From contig SVFQ01000002.1 in the NCBI GenBank assembly GCA_015056765.1, positions 124,001 to 188,000 on the forward strand: a stretch of DNA of 64,000 nucleotides. The letters are read 5' to 3'. Below are positions 33,438 to 41,979 of this stretch, piece by piece (the stretch's first letter is position 1; every line of letters begins with the position of its first letter). Under the pieces are notes generated by a model. That model saw nothing but the letters and a program-made list of their open reading frames with translations. It had not been told where the DNA came from and made no database searches. This DNA is from Lachnospiraceae bacterium. GTDB taxonomy: Bacteria > Bacillota > Clostridia > Lachnospirales > Lachnospiraceae. The translations under genes and the position numbers were made by a program.

Positions 33438-34928
33438 TCATTTTAAATTAAGAAATGCTTTTATTTGATTTACCATTTCTTCTTTTTCACATACGTGATC
33501 ATGTACAACTTTTGCGTTGCGAATTTCCTCAATTGCTTTCGGAACTTCAACATTTCCAATTTTAGAAAGTTCGTCTACCAAGTCAAAATCAGACCAGCTA
33601 TCATATTTAGAATCAATAGCCGTCATGACGCTTCTGGTAAATTTGAAAGGAGATGCGGTACTTGCAATAATGCAAGGATTCGTATTCCCGGTCTTCTTTC
33701 TAAAGTCTTGGCATACACTACTGGCAACAGCTGTATGAGTATCCAGTACATAGCCACAAGACTCATATACTCGTTTAATCTCTGCTGCAGTCTCTTCTTC
33801 AGATGCATAACCGCCAAAGAAGTCTGCCATATTCTTTTTCATTTCGTCCGTAATGACATAGCTGCCCTTTGTCTGTAAATCAGACATGAGACTTGCGCAA
33901 AGCTTCGCATCTCTTCCGGCTACTTCATAAAGAAGTCGCTCCAAATTAGAAGAAATCAAGATATCCATGGATGGAGAGCTTGTGAGCATAAACTCACGAT
34001 TTCTATCATAGGTGCCGCTCTGGAAGAAATCAAACAGTACTTTATTTTCATTGGAAGCACATACAAGTCGATCAATGGGCACGCCCATTTCCTTTGCATA
34101 GTGTGCTGCCAGGATATTACCAAAGTTACCGGTAGGGACTACCACGTTTACCTTTTCCCCTGCCTTAATCTTCTCTTCTCCAAGTAATTTGGCATAGCTA
34201 TATACATAGTAAACAATCTGGGGAACCAGTCTGCCGATATTGATGGAGTTCGCTGAGCTAAAACGGTAACCTGCCTGTTTCATCTCCTCTGCAAAAGCAG
34301 CATCGTTAAAGATTTTCTTTACACCGGTCTGGGCATCATCAAAGTTACCGTGAATACCTACTACATAGGTATTATCTCCAACCTGGGTAACCATCTGTTT
34401 TTCCTGAATAGGACTGACTCCATTTTTGGGATAGAACACCACAATCTTGGTGCCTTCCACACCGGCAAACCCAGCCAAAGCAGCCTTTCCGGTATCTCCA
34501 CTGGTAGCTGTTAAAATCACGATTTCCTCTTTGATCTGATTCTTACGAGCTGCAGTAGTTAGTAGATGGGGCAAAATAGATAATGCCATATCTTTAAAGG
34601 CAATGGTAGCCCCATGGAATAATTCAAGATAATATGCATCTTCTGCGTAAGTAAGGGGTGCGATTTCCTCAGTATCGAACTTCTTATCATATGCTTTCTC
34701 AATGCAGTTTTGCAGTTCTTCTTTTGTAAAGTCTGTCAGGTACAGCTTCATTACCTCATAAGCTGTTTCCTGATAGGACATCTTGGATAATTCTTCTAAA
34801 GAAACATCCAGTGTCGGAATGTGATCCGGAACGAATAAACCACCGTCTTTCGAAAGGCCCTGCAAAATCGCCTGGCTTGCGGTGATACCTTCACCCTCAG
34901 ATCTGGTACTTAAATAATGAATAGCCAT
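33438..34928 (-). CDS. thrC: Threonine synthase
   Basis: PLP enzyme converting O-phosphohomoserine to threonine. The 496-residue length matches the longer, fungal/E. coli-like class. The N-terminus MAIHYLSTRSEGEGITASQAILQGLSKDGG and ELFHGATIAFKDMALS (PLP lysine near residue 110) are diagnostic; phosphate-binding VPTGNFGNILAAHYAK is near 250. It has its own promoter, which faces that of the AP2-domain gene. No other threonine genes are in the window. Confidence 0.96.
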   Translation of the reverse strand: MAIHYLSTRSEGEGITASQAILQGLSKDGGLFVPDHIPTLDVSLEELSKMSYQETAYEVMKLYLTDFTKEELQNCIEKAYDKKFDTEEIAPLTYAEDAYYLELFHGATIAFKDMALSILPHLLTTAARKNQIKEEIVILTATSGDTGKAALAGFAGVEGTKIVVFYPKNGVSPIQEKQMVTQVGDNTYVVGIHGNFDDAQTGVKKIFNDAAFAEEMKQAGYRFSSANSINIGRLVPQIVYYVYSYAKLLGEEKIKAGEKVNVVVPTGNFGNILAAHYAKEMGVPIDRLVCASNENKVLFDFFQSGTYDRNREFMLTSSPSMDILISSNLERLLYEVAGRDAKLCASLMSDLQTKGSYVITDEMKKNMADFFGGYASEEETAAEIKRVYESCGYVLDTHTAVASSVCQDFRKKTGNTNPCIIASTASPFKFTRSVMTAIDSKYDSWSDFDLVDELSKIGNVEVPKAIEEIRNAKVVHDHVCEKEEMVNQIKAFLNLK

Positions 34929-34955
34929 TTCCTCATTCTCCTCATTTCATGTGTA

Positions 34956-34985
34956 TTGTACTTCCAAACTCACATCTATTATAAT
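34956..34985 (+). promoter_or_regulatory. Promoter of the AP2-domain gene
   Basis: Plus-strand TTGTAC, 18-bp spacer, TATAAT. It overlaps the divergent thrC promoter so that both -10 boxes share the same ATTATAAT. Confidence 0.5.
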
Positions 34986-35006
34986 ATAACTGAAGTAACG
35001 TATAAA
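34978..35006 (-). promoter_or_regulatory. thrC promoter
   Basis: Minus-strand TTTATA, 17-bp spacer, TATAAT, about 45 nt upstream of the start codon. It overlaps the opposite promoter, so the two genes may interfere with each other. Confidence 0.55.
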
Positions 35007-35038
35007 AACAAGGAAACTAGCGAAAAAGGACGTGTAAT

Positions 35039-35833
35039 TTGCATTATCCCGGCGTATACGAAACGGAACTAAAAGATGGCACCAAAAGTTATAGAGCCTC
35101 ACTTACGCACAAAGGAAAACATATTGCGTTAGGCTCTTTTTCTAGTGCAAAAAAGGCCTCCAAAGTCTATGAAGAGGGACATAAAGTACTGAAAGATAAA
35201 ACCTATCAGCCCCAAAACTACCGCAAATCCTTCTCTCTTCCTTTTGATAAATACATCTCCCTTATTAACTTACGAGATAATCGTATGTATTTCGCAAACC
35301 CGATTTATCTGGAGAAAAACTACTTTTCCTATTACTTATCGCCGGACAGAGTCCTGCGTTTTGATTCCGATGATCTCTTCTACTATTCCATGCATCGCAT
35401 CATGAAGCGCGGCAAACATCTTTTCATCGATGACTATGGTTCCCAGGTCTCCCTCCCCGGCAGATACGGCATCAGGAATTACGCCATCGAAGGCAAAGAC
35501 TACCGCTTTGTCAATGGGGACCACTACGATTATAGACATGCCAACATCGAAATCTATAATCCATATTATGGGATTGAAGAAATAGAGAAAAAAGGTGTTA
35601 CTAAATATCGTGCCAAAATCCATGTAAATGGATACTTTATCGTGGGAGTCTACAATACACAAATCGAGGCTGCTATCGCTTACAATAAAGCTGCCGATAT
35701 CCTAAAGGCTGCCGGCGTGAAAAAGAACTACGCTGTCAATTATATCGATGAGATTACCCAAAAGGAATACGCAGATATTTACAAAGAACTAACCATTTCG
35801 GAAACTATAAGGAATTATACCTGTCCATGCTAG
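35039..35833 (+). CDS. AP2-domain protein with degenerate HNH-like core
   Basis: A 264-residue protein starting at TTG 35039 behind AAAGGA; a stop codon just upstream leaves no other start. Two AP2-like DNA-binding segments flank a central region: GVYETELKDGTKSYRASLTHKGKHIALGSF (residues 5-34) and GIEEIEKKGVTKYRAKIHVNGYFIVGVY (about 180-207). The centre (about 115-178), with MHRIM and NGDHYDYRHANIEIYN, resembles HNH homing endonucleases fused to AP2 domains, but the first catalytic His of VxHID is replaced (RFVNGD), so nuclease activity is doubtful. It may be a domesticated DNA-binding protein. It stands alone in its transcription unit. Calls for AP2 are moderate; the origin is inference. Confidence 0.68.
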   Translation: MHYPGVYETELKDGTKSYRASLTHKGKHIALGSFSSAKKASKVYEEGHKVLKDKTYQPQNYRKSFSLPFDKYISLINLRDNRMYFANPIYLEKNYFSYYLSPDRVLRFDSDDLFYYSMHRIMKRGKHLFIDDYGSQVSLPGRYGIRNYAIEGKDYRFVNGDHYDYRHANIEIYNPYYGIEEIEKKGVTKYRAKIHVNGYFIVGVYNTQIEAAIAYNKAADILKAAGVKKNYAVNYIDEITQKEYADIYKELTISETIRNYTCPC

Positions 35834-35880
35834 TCTTACTCGGATTAGTAATCTTATCCTTTCAACAAAAGGCCAAAAGA

Positions 35881-35906
35881 AAGCCCGCAGAATTACCTGC
35901 GGGCTT
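35881..35906. terminator. Bidirectional terminator between the AP2-domain and GH25 genes
   Basis: AAGCCCGCAG-aattac-CTGCGGGCTT with TTAAAAA on the plus side and TTCTTTTGG on the minus side. Confidence 0.85.
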
Positions 35907-35929
35907 TTAAAAATCACACTGCTATAAGT

Positions 35930-37033
35930 TTACTTCAAAGTATAATCATGGAAGCTTAGATTTAAATGACATGGTCCATTGATACCGGAGATCTCACCTT
36001 GCATCTCGTACTGCCACATGCCTAGCTCATAAGGATAGTCTAACTGGTCTCCCGGCTGAGATAACCAAATATCATAATCTGATAATTTGTTCAGATTGAT
36101 ATCTTTCAAAAGGAAGGATTTGTCTCCATACACTGCCGGGATATATCCTGCTTGCTGTACCGACTGACAAAACTGCAGGATAACATTGGTTTTTTCTTCT
36201 CGATTTAATTTCTCAATGCGGGAAGAATCTCCCGTCACATATTCCATGTCGATTGCAATGGGGTAAGTCACTTTGTACTCTCCAATGGAGTTTACGATAG
36301 TCACCACTTCTTCCACCGCTTCCTCCAGGGAAATAGCCTGAGAATAGAAGGTAAGTCCGATGTTCATACCGGCTTCTGATGCCTGTCTCATATTCTCCTG
36401 GAAGTACTCATCCATGGTAATCTTGCCGGTTTCGTACCCTCTGGCCCCAACCCTGATCATGACAAAGGTTACGCCTGCTTTTTTCAACGCATTATAATCC
36501 ACGTAGCTATTGGTTTTGGAAACGTCAACGCCAACCGAAGTAATCACTTCACCGTCTTCCGTGTATTTCATCAACTGGTTGGTCTTGGAAAACTTGGTCA
36601 GGTCATACTGATTTTTCTTTAGATAATTGTTAATGGGAATCCACTCTTCTTTTCCGTCCCGATTGACAATCTTGGTGTGCTTTCCATCATTGGTTTCATC
36701 TATTTCAGTGGTTTCCGTTTCTTCTTCTGATTCAGCTGCCTGATTGGAGGCTTGTTCTTCTGTCTTCTCCGGATACATATTCCAAAATGTCAGGTCCTGC
36801 GCAGTTAAGTACTCTTTTTTGGAAGTGTCGGAGTTTACACTGCTTTCTTCTGTTTCTACAGATACCACGCTTTCAGCCTTAGAAGCCCGCTTCACAAGTC
36901 CCAATTCATAGCGATTCAAATAGATGACAATACCTAAAATCAAAATCGTTACCACTGCCATAATGGCAATCATGGCAGTTAGGCCTGTGTCGTGTCCGCT
37001 TTCATCATATTCATCATCAGGTGACCAGCGCAT
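35930..37033 (-). CDS. Membrane-anchored GH25 family lysozyme
   Basis: Muramidase-type hydrolase of peptidoglycan. The 367-residue protein has an acidic N-terminus, one membrane segment (about 20-42, MIAIMAVVTILILGIVIYL), a low-complexity Glu/Thr/Ser linker (55-115) and a GH25 barrel from about residue 165. Catalytic acids are in SVGVDVSKTN and IAIDMEYV, and the barrel ends with MWQYEMQGEISGINGP. The linker would place the enzyme in the wall. It may act in cell-wall turnover; phage origin is unlikely because no phage genes are near. It is a single-gene unit with start ATG 37033 behind GGAGG. Confidence 0.92.
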   Translation of the reverse strand: MRWSPDDEYDESGHDTGLTAMIAIMAVVTILILGIVIYLNRYELGLVKRASKAESVVSVETEESSVNSDTSKKEYLTAQDLTFWNMYPEKTEEQASNQAAESEEETETTEIDETNDGKHTKIVNRDGKEEWIPINNYLKKNQYDLTKFSKTNQLMKYTEDGEVITSVGVDVSKTNSYVDYNALKKAGVTFVMIRVGARGYETGKITMDEYFQENMRQASEAGMNIGLTFYSQAISLEEAVEEVVTIVNSIGEYKVTYPIAIDMEYVTGDSSRIEKLNREEKTNVILQFCQSVQQAGYIPAVYGDKSFLLKDINLNKLSDYDIWLSQPGDQLDYPYELGMWQYEMQGEISGINGPCHLNLSFHDYTLK

Positions 37034-37062
37034 ATGCTTCCTCCAAATACTAGTTTACGTTC

Positions 37063-37091
37063 ATTATAACATATCTTTTTTTGTTGTTTAC
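37063..37091 (-). promoter_or_regulatory. Possible promoter of the GH25 gene
   Basis: Minus-strand GTAAAC, 17-bp spacer, TATAAT. The -10 is perfect and the -35 poor. Confidence 0.45.
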
Positions 37092-37112
37092 GTGATCTTC
37101 TGTGCCGCATAA

Positions 37113-37141
37113 TTGTCAATTCCCCCGTTTTTTGCTAAACT
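37113..37141 (+). promoter_or_regulatory. Promoter of the DEDD exonuclease gene
   Basis: Plus-strand TTGTCA, 17-bp spacer, TAAACT. It overlaps the start of the long ORF in the track, which supports the downstream start at 37176. Confidence 0.65.
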
Positions 37142-37175
37142 AAACATTAGTGAAACAAGAGAAAGGGGCACTTTC

Positions 37176-38291
37176 ATGAGAATTGTAAGACAGACATTTC
37201 ATTTACCGGAAAGCTCTTACCCATTAGAAAATCTACTTTCTGAGGGCAGTTCTCTGGATCAGGTACTATTCTTCGATATCGAAACAACCGGTTTTGCAGC
37301 CAAGAATTCCAATGTATATCTAATCGGATGCGCCTACAAAAAGGGCGAAGACTATGAATTGACTCAATGGTTTGCAAATTCCTATGATGAAGAATTAGAA
37401 ATCATTCGAGCATTTTATGATTTTTCTTCTCACTTCACTACCCTTGTACATTTTAATGGAACAAACTTTGATATTCCATTTTTGGAGCAAAAGTGTGCCA
37501 TGCACAAGTTGCCCTATCATTTCAGTCATTTACAGGGCATCGACTTATATCGACGTGTTGCACCCTATAAGCTATTCTTAAAAACACCAAACTTCAAGCA
37601 AAAAACCGTGGAATATTTCCTTGGAATCGGCCGAGAAGACACATACTCCGGCGGCGAGCTGATTAATGTATATCATCAGTACGTTGAGGATCCAAATACG
37701 GCAGACCTTGAGCTTTTACTTCTGCACAATGCAGATGATATCAAAGGACTCATCGAAATCCTGCCGATTCTCTCCTACTATGATTTATTTAACAAACCAT
37801 TAAAAGCAAAGAAAGTACAGGCCAACACCTATACCGACTATTTTGGCACCATCCATCGTGAGCTTCTCATTCGATGCAGCCTTCCAACCTCCTTACCGGT
37901 ACCGGTAAAAGCCGGAGCTGTAGGTTGCTATTTCAACGGAGAAGACAAAGTAGGACATTTCCGTATTCCATTATACGAAGAGGAAATGAAATACTTCTAT
38001 GCAAATTACAAGGACTATTATTACATGCCTGATGAAGATGTTGCGATTCATCGTTCTGTTGCCACTTTTGTAGACAGAGATCACCGTATGAAAGCAAAGG
38101 CTGAAAACTGCTACACCAGAAAGTTTTCCAATTATTTACCGGAGTGGGATTTATTTATAGAACCATTCTTCAAACGTGATTATAAGAGCAAAGATCTATT
38201 CTTTGAACTAACAGAGGAAATGAAAACAGATAGAGACTTCTTCTCTCGCTATGCAGAACATGTTCTGCATATGCTGGCTAATGCAAATTAA
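37176..38291 (+). CDS. Ribonuclease H-like (YprB-type) DEDD exonuclease
   Basis: A 371-residue protein from ATG 37176, with GAAAGGGG upstream; the track start lies over the promoter. An exonuclease domain spans about 45-215 with FFDIETTGF (Exo I), VHFNGTNFDIPFLE (Exo II) and HNADDIKGL (Exo III), the layout of the YprB family. The second half (220-371) has no recognised domain and is rich in aromatic and charged residues. YprB proteins act on single-stranded nucleic acid, but their role is unclear. B. subtilis YprB neighbours a helicase (YprA); none is seen here. Single-gene unit. Confidence 0.85.
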   Translation: MRIVRQTFHLPESSYPLENLLSEGSSLDQVLFFDIETTGFAAKNSNVYLIGCAYKKGEDYELTQWFANSYDEELEIIRAFYDFSSHFTTLVHFNGTNFDIPFLEQKCAMHKLPYHFSHLQGIDLYRRVAPYKLFLKTPNFKQKTVEYFLGIGREDTYSGGELINVYHQYVEDPNTADLELLLLHNADDIKGLIEILPILSYYDLFNKPLKAKKVQANTYTDYFGTIHRELLIRCSLPTSLPVPVKAGAVGCYFNGEDKVGHFRIPLYEEEMKYFYANYKDYYYMPDEDVAIHRSVATFVDRDHRMKAKAENCYTRKFSNYLPEWDLFIEPFFKRDYKSKDLFFELTEEMKTDRDFFSRYAEHVLHMLANAN

Positions 38292-38292
38292 A

Positions 38293-38322
38293 AAAAGTGT
38301 GTACCATTTGGTACACACTTTT
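38293..38322. terminator. Bidirectional terminator between the exonuclease and cheR-like genes
   Basis: AAAAGTGTGTACC-attt-GGTACACACTTTT, perfect 13-bp arms, with T-runs on both strands. Confidence 0.92.
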
Positions 38323-38329
38323 CTTTTTA

Positions 38330-39112
38330 TCAATCCTTTGGTTTCTCATAGAAGAAGGAAGTCTTTCTCTGATAACCGATTTCCTTGTAGTTCATAATCT
38401 GTTCGGTGCTACCGATAAAGAGAACTCCACCCGGCTTCAAAGAATCTTTGAATTTGCGGAACACTTCATCCTTTGCTTCTTCCGTAAAATAAATCAATAC
38501 GTTACGACACACAATCATATCATAATCGGTATCATATTTATCCAGCAATAAGTTATGCTGTCTAAAGGTAACACGGCTCTTAATTTCATCAGAAATACGG
38601 TAGGAGCTTCCCACCTTTTCAAAGTATTTCTTTTTGAATTCATCTGGCACAGATGCAATACTCTTTTCATTGTAAAGACCAGCCTGGGCTTTACCCAAGA
38701 TGACTTTATCAAGATCTGTGGCATAGATGCGAATCTGATTCAAAGGTACATGCTTAGACAAAGCCATAACCAAAGAATACGGCTCATCACCGGTAGAGCA
38801 AGCAGCGCTCCAAATCTTAAGATTCTTGCCAAATTTGTTAATCAATTCAGGAAATACATCCCTGTCCATAATTTGCCACTGATCCGGGTTACGATAGAAT
38901 TCGGAAACATTAATCGTAATGTAACCTACGAATTCATCAAACATCTCCTTATCCGATTTCAGGGCTGCTATGTAATTATTATAGCCGGTAATTTTGTTTT
39001 TCTGAATCAGCGTATCAATACGACGCTTCATCTGTTTTTCTTTGTAGTCATTAAGGTCTATCTTTGTCATAGCCTTAATCTCTTTTTTAAAGTACTCGTA
39101 ATCGTATTCCAT
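38330..39112 (-). CDS. CheR-type SAM-dependent protein-glutamate methyltransferase
   Basis: Methylates glutamates of chemoreceptors in the CheR family. The 260-residue length is standard. It has an N-terminal helical CheR domain (1-65, YKEKQMKRRIDTLI), TINVSEFYRNPDQW, the SAM motif IWSAACSTGDEPYSLVM near residue 100, and CRNVLIYFTEEAKDEVF near 200. No che, mcp or flagellar gene is in the window, and it is a single-gene unit with an extended -10 promoter. It may serve an alternative signalling system; the identity as a CheR fold is firm. Confidence 0.92.
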   Translation of the reverse strand: MEYDYEYFKKEIKAMTKIDLNDYKEKQMKRRIDTLIQKNKITGYNNYIAALKSDKEMFDEFVGYITINVSEFYRNPDQWQIMDRDVFPELINKFGKNLKIWSAACSTGDEPYSLVMALSKHVPLNQIRIYATDLDKVILGKAQAGLYNEKSIASVPDEFKKKYFEKVGSSYRISDEIKSRVTFRQHNLLLDKYDTDYDMIVCRNVLIYFTEEAKDEVFRKFKDSLKPGGVLFIGSTEQIMNYKEIGYQRKTSFFYEKPKD

Positions 39113-39155
39113 AAGATTTCCCCGTCTTTCAAATAAGTATTGAATTCACAGACTA

Positions 39156-39165
39156 ATTATAGCAT
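39156..39165 (-). promoter_or_regulatory. Extended -10 promoter of the cheR-like gene
   Basis: Minus-strand TGCTATAAT about 45 nt upstream of the start, with no strong -35 hexamer. The rest of the 172-bp gap is AT-rich with the rpsA terminator at its far end. Confidence 0.5.
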
Positions 39166-39249
39166 AGGGTTTCTATTGATTGTCTATTCTGTGAATTATT
39201 TTCGAAATAATTTATATTTTTTATTTATTTCATATAATTCAAACAAAAA

Positions 39250-39277
39250 AATCCCCTTCCGCATTGGAAGGGGATTT
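39250..39277 (-). terminator. Rho-independent terminator of the rpsA operon
   Basis: Minus-strand AAATCCCCTTCC-aatgc-GGAAGGGGATTT followed by TTTTTTG, eight bp after the rpsA stop. Confidence 0.92.
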
Positions 39278-39284
39278 GGGAATC

Positions 39285-40427
39285 TTATTCTTCTTCCTGA
39301 TTAGCAATTGCTTCTTCGATATTTACAGAAACAACATCTGCATTATCATCTTCAGCTTTTTCTTCGCTTGGTTCAGGTGCGAACATAGCTTTTACACTCA
39401 AGCTGATCTTTTTGTCAGCTGCATTGAAGTCTACTACTTTTGCAGTAACTTCATCACCAACTTTTAATACATCAGCTGGTTTCTCCACATGATCTTTAGA
39501 AATCTGAGAAACATGAAGAAGAGCATCAATACCTGGCTCTAATTCAACGAATGCACCAAAGTCAGTCATACGAGCAACTTTACCTGTAACAACTGTACCA
39601 GTAGCATACTTGGTTTCAGCTTCTTTCCAAGGATTTGCATCTTCATACTTCATGGAAAGTGCAATCTTACTACCATTGATTTCTTTAATCATGGCTTTTA
39701 CTTTGTCGCCAACTTTGAAGACTTTCTTAGGATTCTCAACACGTCCCCAAGACATTTCGGAGATATGAAGAAGACCATCTGCTCCACCCAAGTCGATGAA
39801 AGCACCGAAGTCTGTAACGTTCTTAACAACGCCTTCTACGCTATCGCCTTCTTTGATCTTAGCGAAAAGTTCTTTCTGCTTCTCAGCTTTATCAGCAACG
39901 ATAAGCTGTTTGCAGTCACCAATATATCTTCTTCTCTTAGGATTGTATTCTGTTACAACGAAGCTTACTTCCTGACCAGCATATTTGCTTAAGTCTTTTT
40001 CGTAAACATCGGATACAAGGCTTGCAGGAATGAAGATACGAACTTCCTCTACAACTACGCAAAGGCCACCATTTAATACTTCTGTTACTTTTGCAGTAAG
40101 TACTTCATGATTGTTGAATGCTTCTTCAATTCTCTTATTGCCTCTATCAGCAGCAAGTCTCTTATAAGATAAGATGACCTGTCCATCTCCATCATTTACT
40201 TTCAATACTTTCACTTCGATAGAATCACCTACGTGAAGCACTTCGGTAAGATCGACGCTGGAATCATTTGTATACTCGTTACGAGTTAAGATACCATCTG
40301 ATTTGTAGCCAATGTTAATGATGGCTTCTTCTGGTTTCACAGCGATAACGGAACCCTCAACTACCTCTCCTGTATGGATTTGTTTCAATGATCCTTCCAA
40401 TAACTGTTCAAAAGTTTCTTCTGACAT
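39285..40427 (-). CDS. rpsA: 30S ribosomal protein S1 homolog, four S1 domains
   Basis: RNA-binding protein of the small subunit, 380 residues from ATG 40427 (MSEETFEQLL) behind GAGGAGG; the track start 18 bp upstream lacks a site. Four S1/OB domains lie in a row: about 20-90, 105-170 (a degenerate one), 185-255 (VTDFGAFIDLGGADGLLHISEMSW) and 270-345 (MTDFGAFVELEPGIDALLHVSQIS). The acidic tail ends EEAIANQEEE. Four domains is usual for Clostridia, against six in E. coli. It overlaps the end of ispH by 20 bp and closes the cmk-ispH-rpsA run; in many Clostridia ispH and rpsA are fused. Confidence 0.94.
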   Translation of the reverse strand: MSEETFEQLLEGSLKQIHTGEVVEGSVIAVKPEEAIINIGYKSDGILTRNEYTNDSSVDLTEVLHVGDSIEVKVLKVNDGDGQVILSYKRLAADRGNKRIEEAFNNHEVLTAKVTEVLNGGLCVVVEEVRIFIPASLVSDVYEKDLSKYAGQEVSFVVTEYNPKRRRYIGDCKQLIVADKAEKQKELFAKIKEGDSVEGVVKNVTDFGAFIDLGGADGLLHISEMSWGRVENPKKVFKVGDKVKAMIKEINGSKIALSMKYEDANPWKEAETKYATGTVVTGKVARMTDFGAFVELEPGIDALLHVSQISKDHVEKPADVLKVGDEVTAKVVDFNAADKKISLSVKAMFAPEPSEEKAEDDNADVVSVNIEEAIANQEEE

Positions 40428-41262
40428 AACTTTGAACCTCCTCAATAATATTATTTGGGGTTGAAGCCCCTGCTGTAATACCCACTAGTCGAACAGATTT
40501 AGGTAGTTCTAAATGCAAGTCATCCAGTGTCTGTATAAAATAGGTCTGCTCACATTCGCTTTTACAGATTTCGTAAAGCTTCCTGGAATTGGAACTGTGT
40601 GCACCTCCTATGACGATCATGACGTCTGCTTTCTGCGCAATTGCTTTTGCTTCTGTCTGTCGCTCCTCAGTTGCGTTACATATAGTATTCACAACATTAA
40701 CATTATAGCCTTTTGTAGCAAAAATATCAACAATTTCTTGAAATTTATTCATACGGAAGGTAGTTTGTGACACAACACAGAGTTCCGTTTCCTTAGAACC
40801 TTGGTAATTCTCGGCTTCTTCTACGGTTCCAATCACCACTGCTTTGTTGTGACACCAGCCTTCAATTCCCACAACTTCCGGGTGTCCGTCATTTCCCACG
40901 ATGATGATTTGTTTTCCTTCAGCGCTTTCCTTTTCCACAACTTTATGGATTCTTTTTACAAAAGGACAGGTCGCGTCTACACATGTCAGGTTTTGTGCTT
41001 CAATCTGGTCATAGATTTTTTTCTCTACACCGTGGGAGCGAATAATAATGGTGCCCTTTTTGACTTCCCCCAGTTTGCCTTCTTCCAAAACCTCTACGCC
41101 GTGGTTTTGCAATTCTTCCACTACCTGTTCGTTATGAATAATGGGGCCATAGGTGTAAATCTTGTCGTCACCGGAAGCTTTCTCTACTTGTTCATAAACC
41201 GTATCTACAGCTCTTTTTACGCCAAAACAAAAACCGGCACTTTTTGCCACAATAACTTCCAT
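40408..41262 (-). CDS. ispH: 4-hydroxy-3-methylbut-2-enyl diphosphate reductase
   Basis: [4Fe-4S] enzyme that makes IPP and DMAPP in the last step of the MEP pathway. The 284-residue protein has the three cluster cysteines in AGFCFGVKRAV (C12), VDATCPFV (C96 region) and NTICNATEERQ (near 193), plus the histidine motifs HNEQV and GHPEV. The C-terminal GITAGASTPNNIIEEV is diagnostic. The gene overlaps rpsA by 20 bp in another frame, so the two are separate but translationally linked. It follows cmk by 26 bp. Confidence 0.98.
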   Translation of the reverse strand: MEVIVAKSAGFCFGVKRAVDTVYEQVEKASGDDKIYTYGPIIHNEQVVEELQNHGVEVLEEGKLGEVKKGTIIIRSHGVEKKIYDQIEAQNLTCVDATCPFVKRIHKVVEKESAEGKQIIIVGNDGHPEVVGIEGWCHNKAVVIGTVEEAENYQGSKETELCVVSQTTFRMNKFQEIVDIFATKGYNVNVVNTICNATEERQTEAKAIAQKADVMIVIGGAHSSNSRKLYEICKSECEQTYFIQTLDDLHLELPKSVRLVGITAGASTPNNIIEEVQSYVRRNF

Positions 41263-41288
41263 AGGATTTCCTCTGTTATAATGCTTTC

Positions 41289-41945
41289 TTATTTGATATA
41301 AGACATGATTTTATCTGCTACTTCCTGAATCGTCATGGAAGTGGTATCCACCAAAACAGCGTCCTCTGCCTGTTTTAATGGTGCTACTTCTCTTGTCATG
41401 TCTCTATGATCTCTTTCTGCAATATCTTTCTCTATAGCGGAAAGGTCTGGGTTCTCTCCCTTTGCCTTCAGTTCATCAAAACGGCGTTTTGCTCGTTCTT
41501 CCACACTTGCAGTAAGGAAAATCTTTAAATCTGCGTTTGGTAAAACGACAGTTCCGATATCCCTTCCATCCATAACCACGTCCTGCTCAGCAGCAAGCTT
41601 TCTCTGAAGTTCTGTCATTTTCTCACGAACCTTTGCATGTACGCTGGAAGCAGAAGCCATATTGCCCACCTCTTCCTGACGCAAATATGCATTTACATTT
41701 TCTCCATTCAGTAATACAACCTGTTCACCGTCTATATAGCGAATGGATACGTCTGCTTTCTGTGCCTCTTCGCAAATACGCTCCACATCCTCTACATCTA
41801 CATGGTTCTGTAAAAGATGATAAGCGATGGCACGATACATAGCGCCGGTATCTACATAAATAAAACCTTTCTCTTTCGCTACGATTTTAGCGATTGTACT
41901 TTTGCCTGCACCTGCAGGTCCATCAATTGCAATATTATAACTCAT
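41289..41945 (-). CDS. cmk: Cytidylate kinase
   Basis: Phosphorylates CMP and dCMP. ATG 41945 (MSYNIAIDGPAGAGKST) follows AGAAGG and gives 218 residues, the family size; the track start at 42047 falls inside the neighbouring gene. P-loop GPAGAGKST (residues 9-17), YVDTGAMYRA near 35, DGRDIGTVVLPNAD near 100 and the R-rich lid RDHRDMTREVAPL are all present. It lies between the BaiN-like flavoprotein and ispH. Confidence 0.97.
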   Translation of the reverse strand: MSYNIAIDGPAGAGKSTIAKIVAKEKGFIYVDTGAMYRAIAYHLLQNHVDVEDVERICEEAQKADVSIRYIDGEQVVLLNGENVNAYLRQEEVGNMASASSVHAKVREKMTELQRKLAAEQDVVMDGRDIGTVVLPNADLKIFLTASVEERAKRRFDELKAKGENPDLSAIEKDIAERDHRDMTREVAPLKQAEDAVLVDTTSMTIQEVADKIMSYIK

Positions 41946-41979
41946 ACCAAACCTTCTATTATTCGTATTTTGAAATGGC

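Noticed and set aside
35930-37033. Phage endolysin
   Set aside because: The enzyme has its own membrane anchor and long linker and there are no holin or phage genes nearby.
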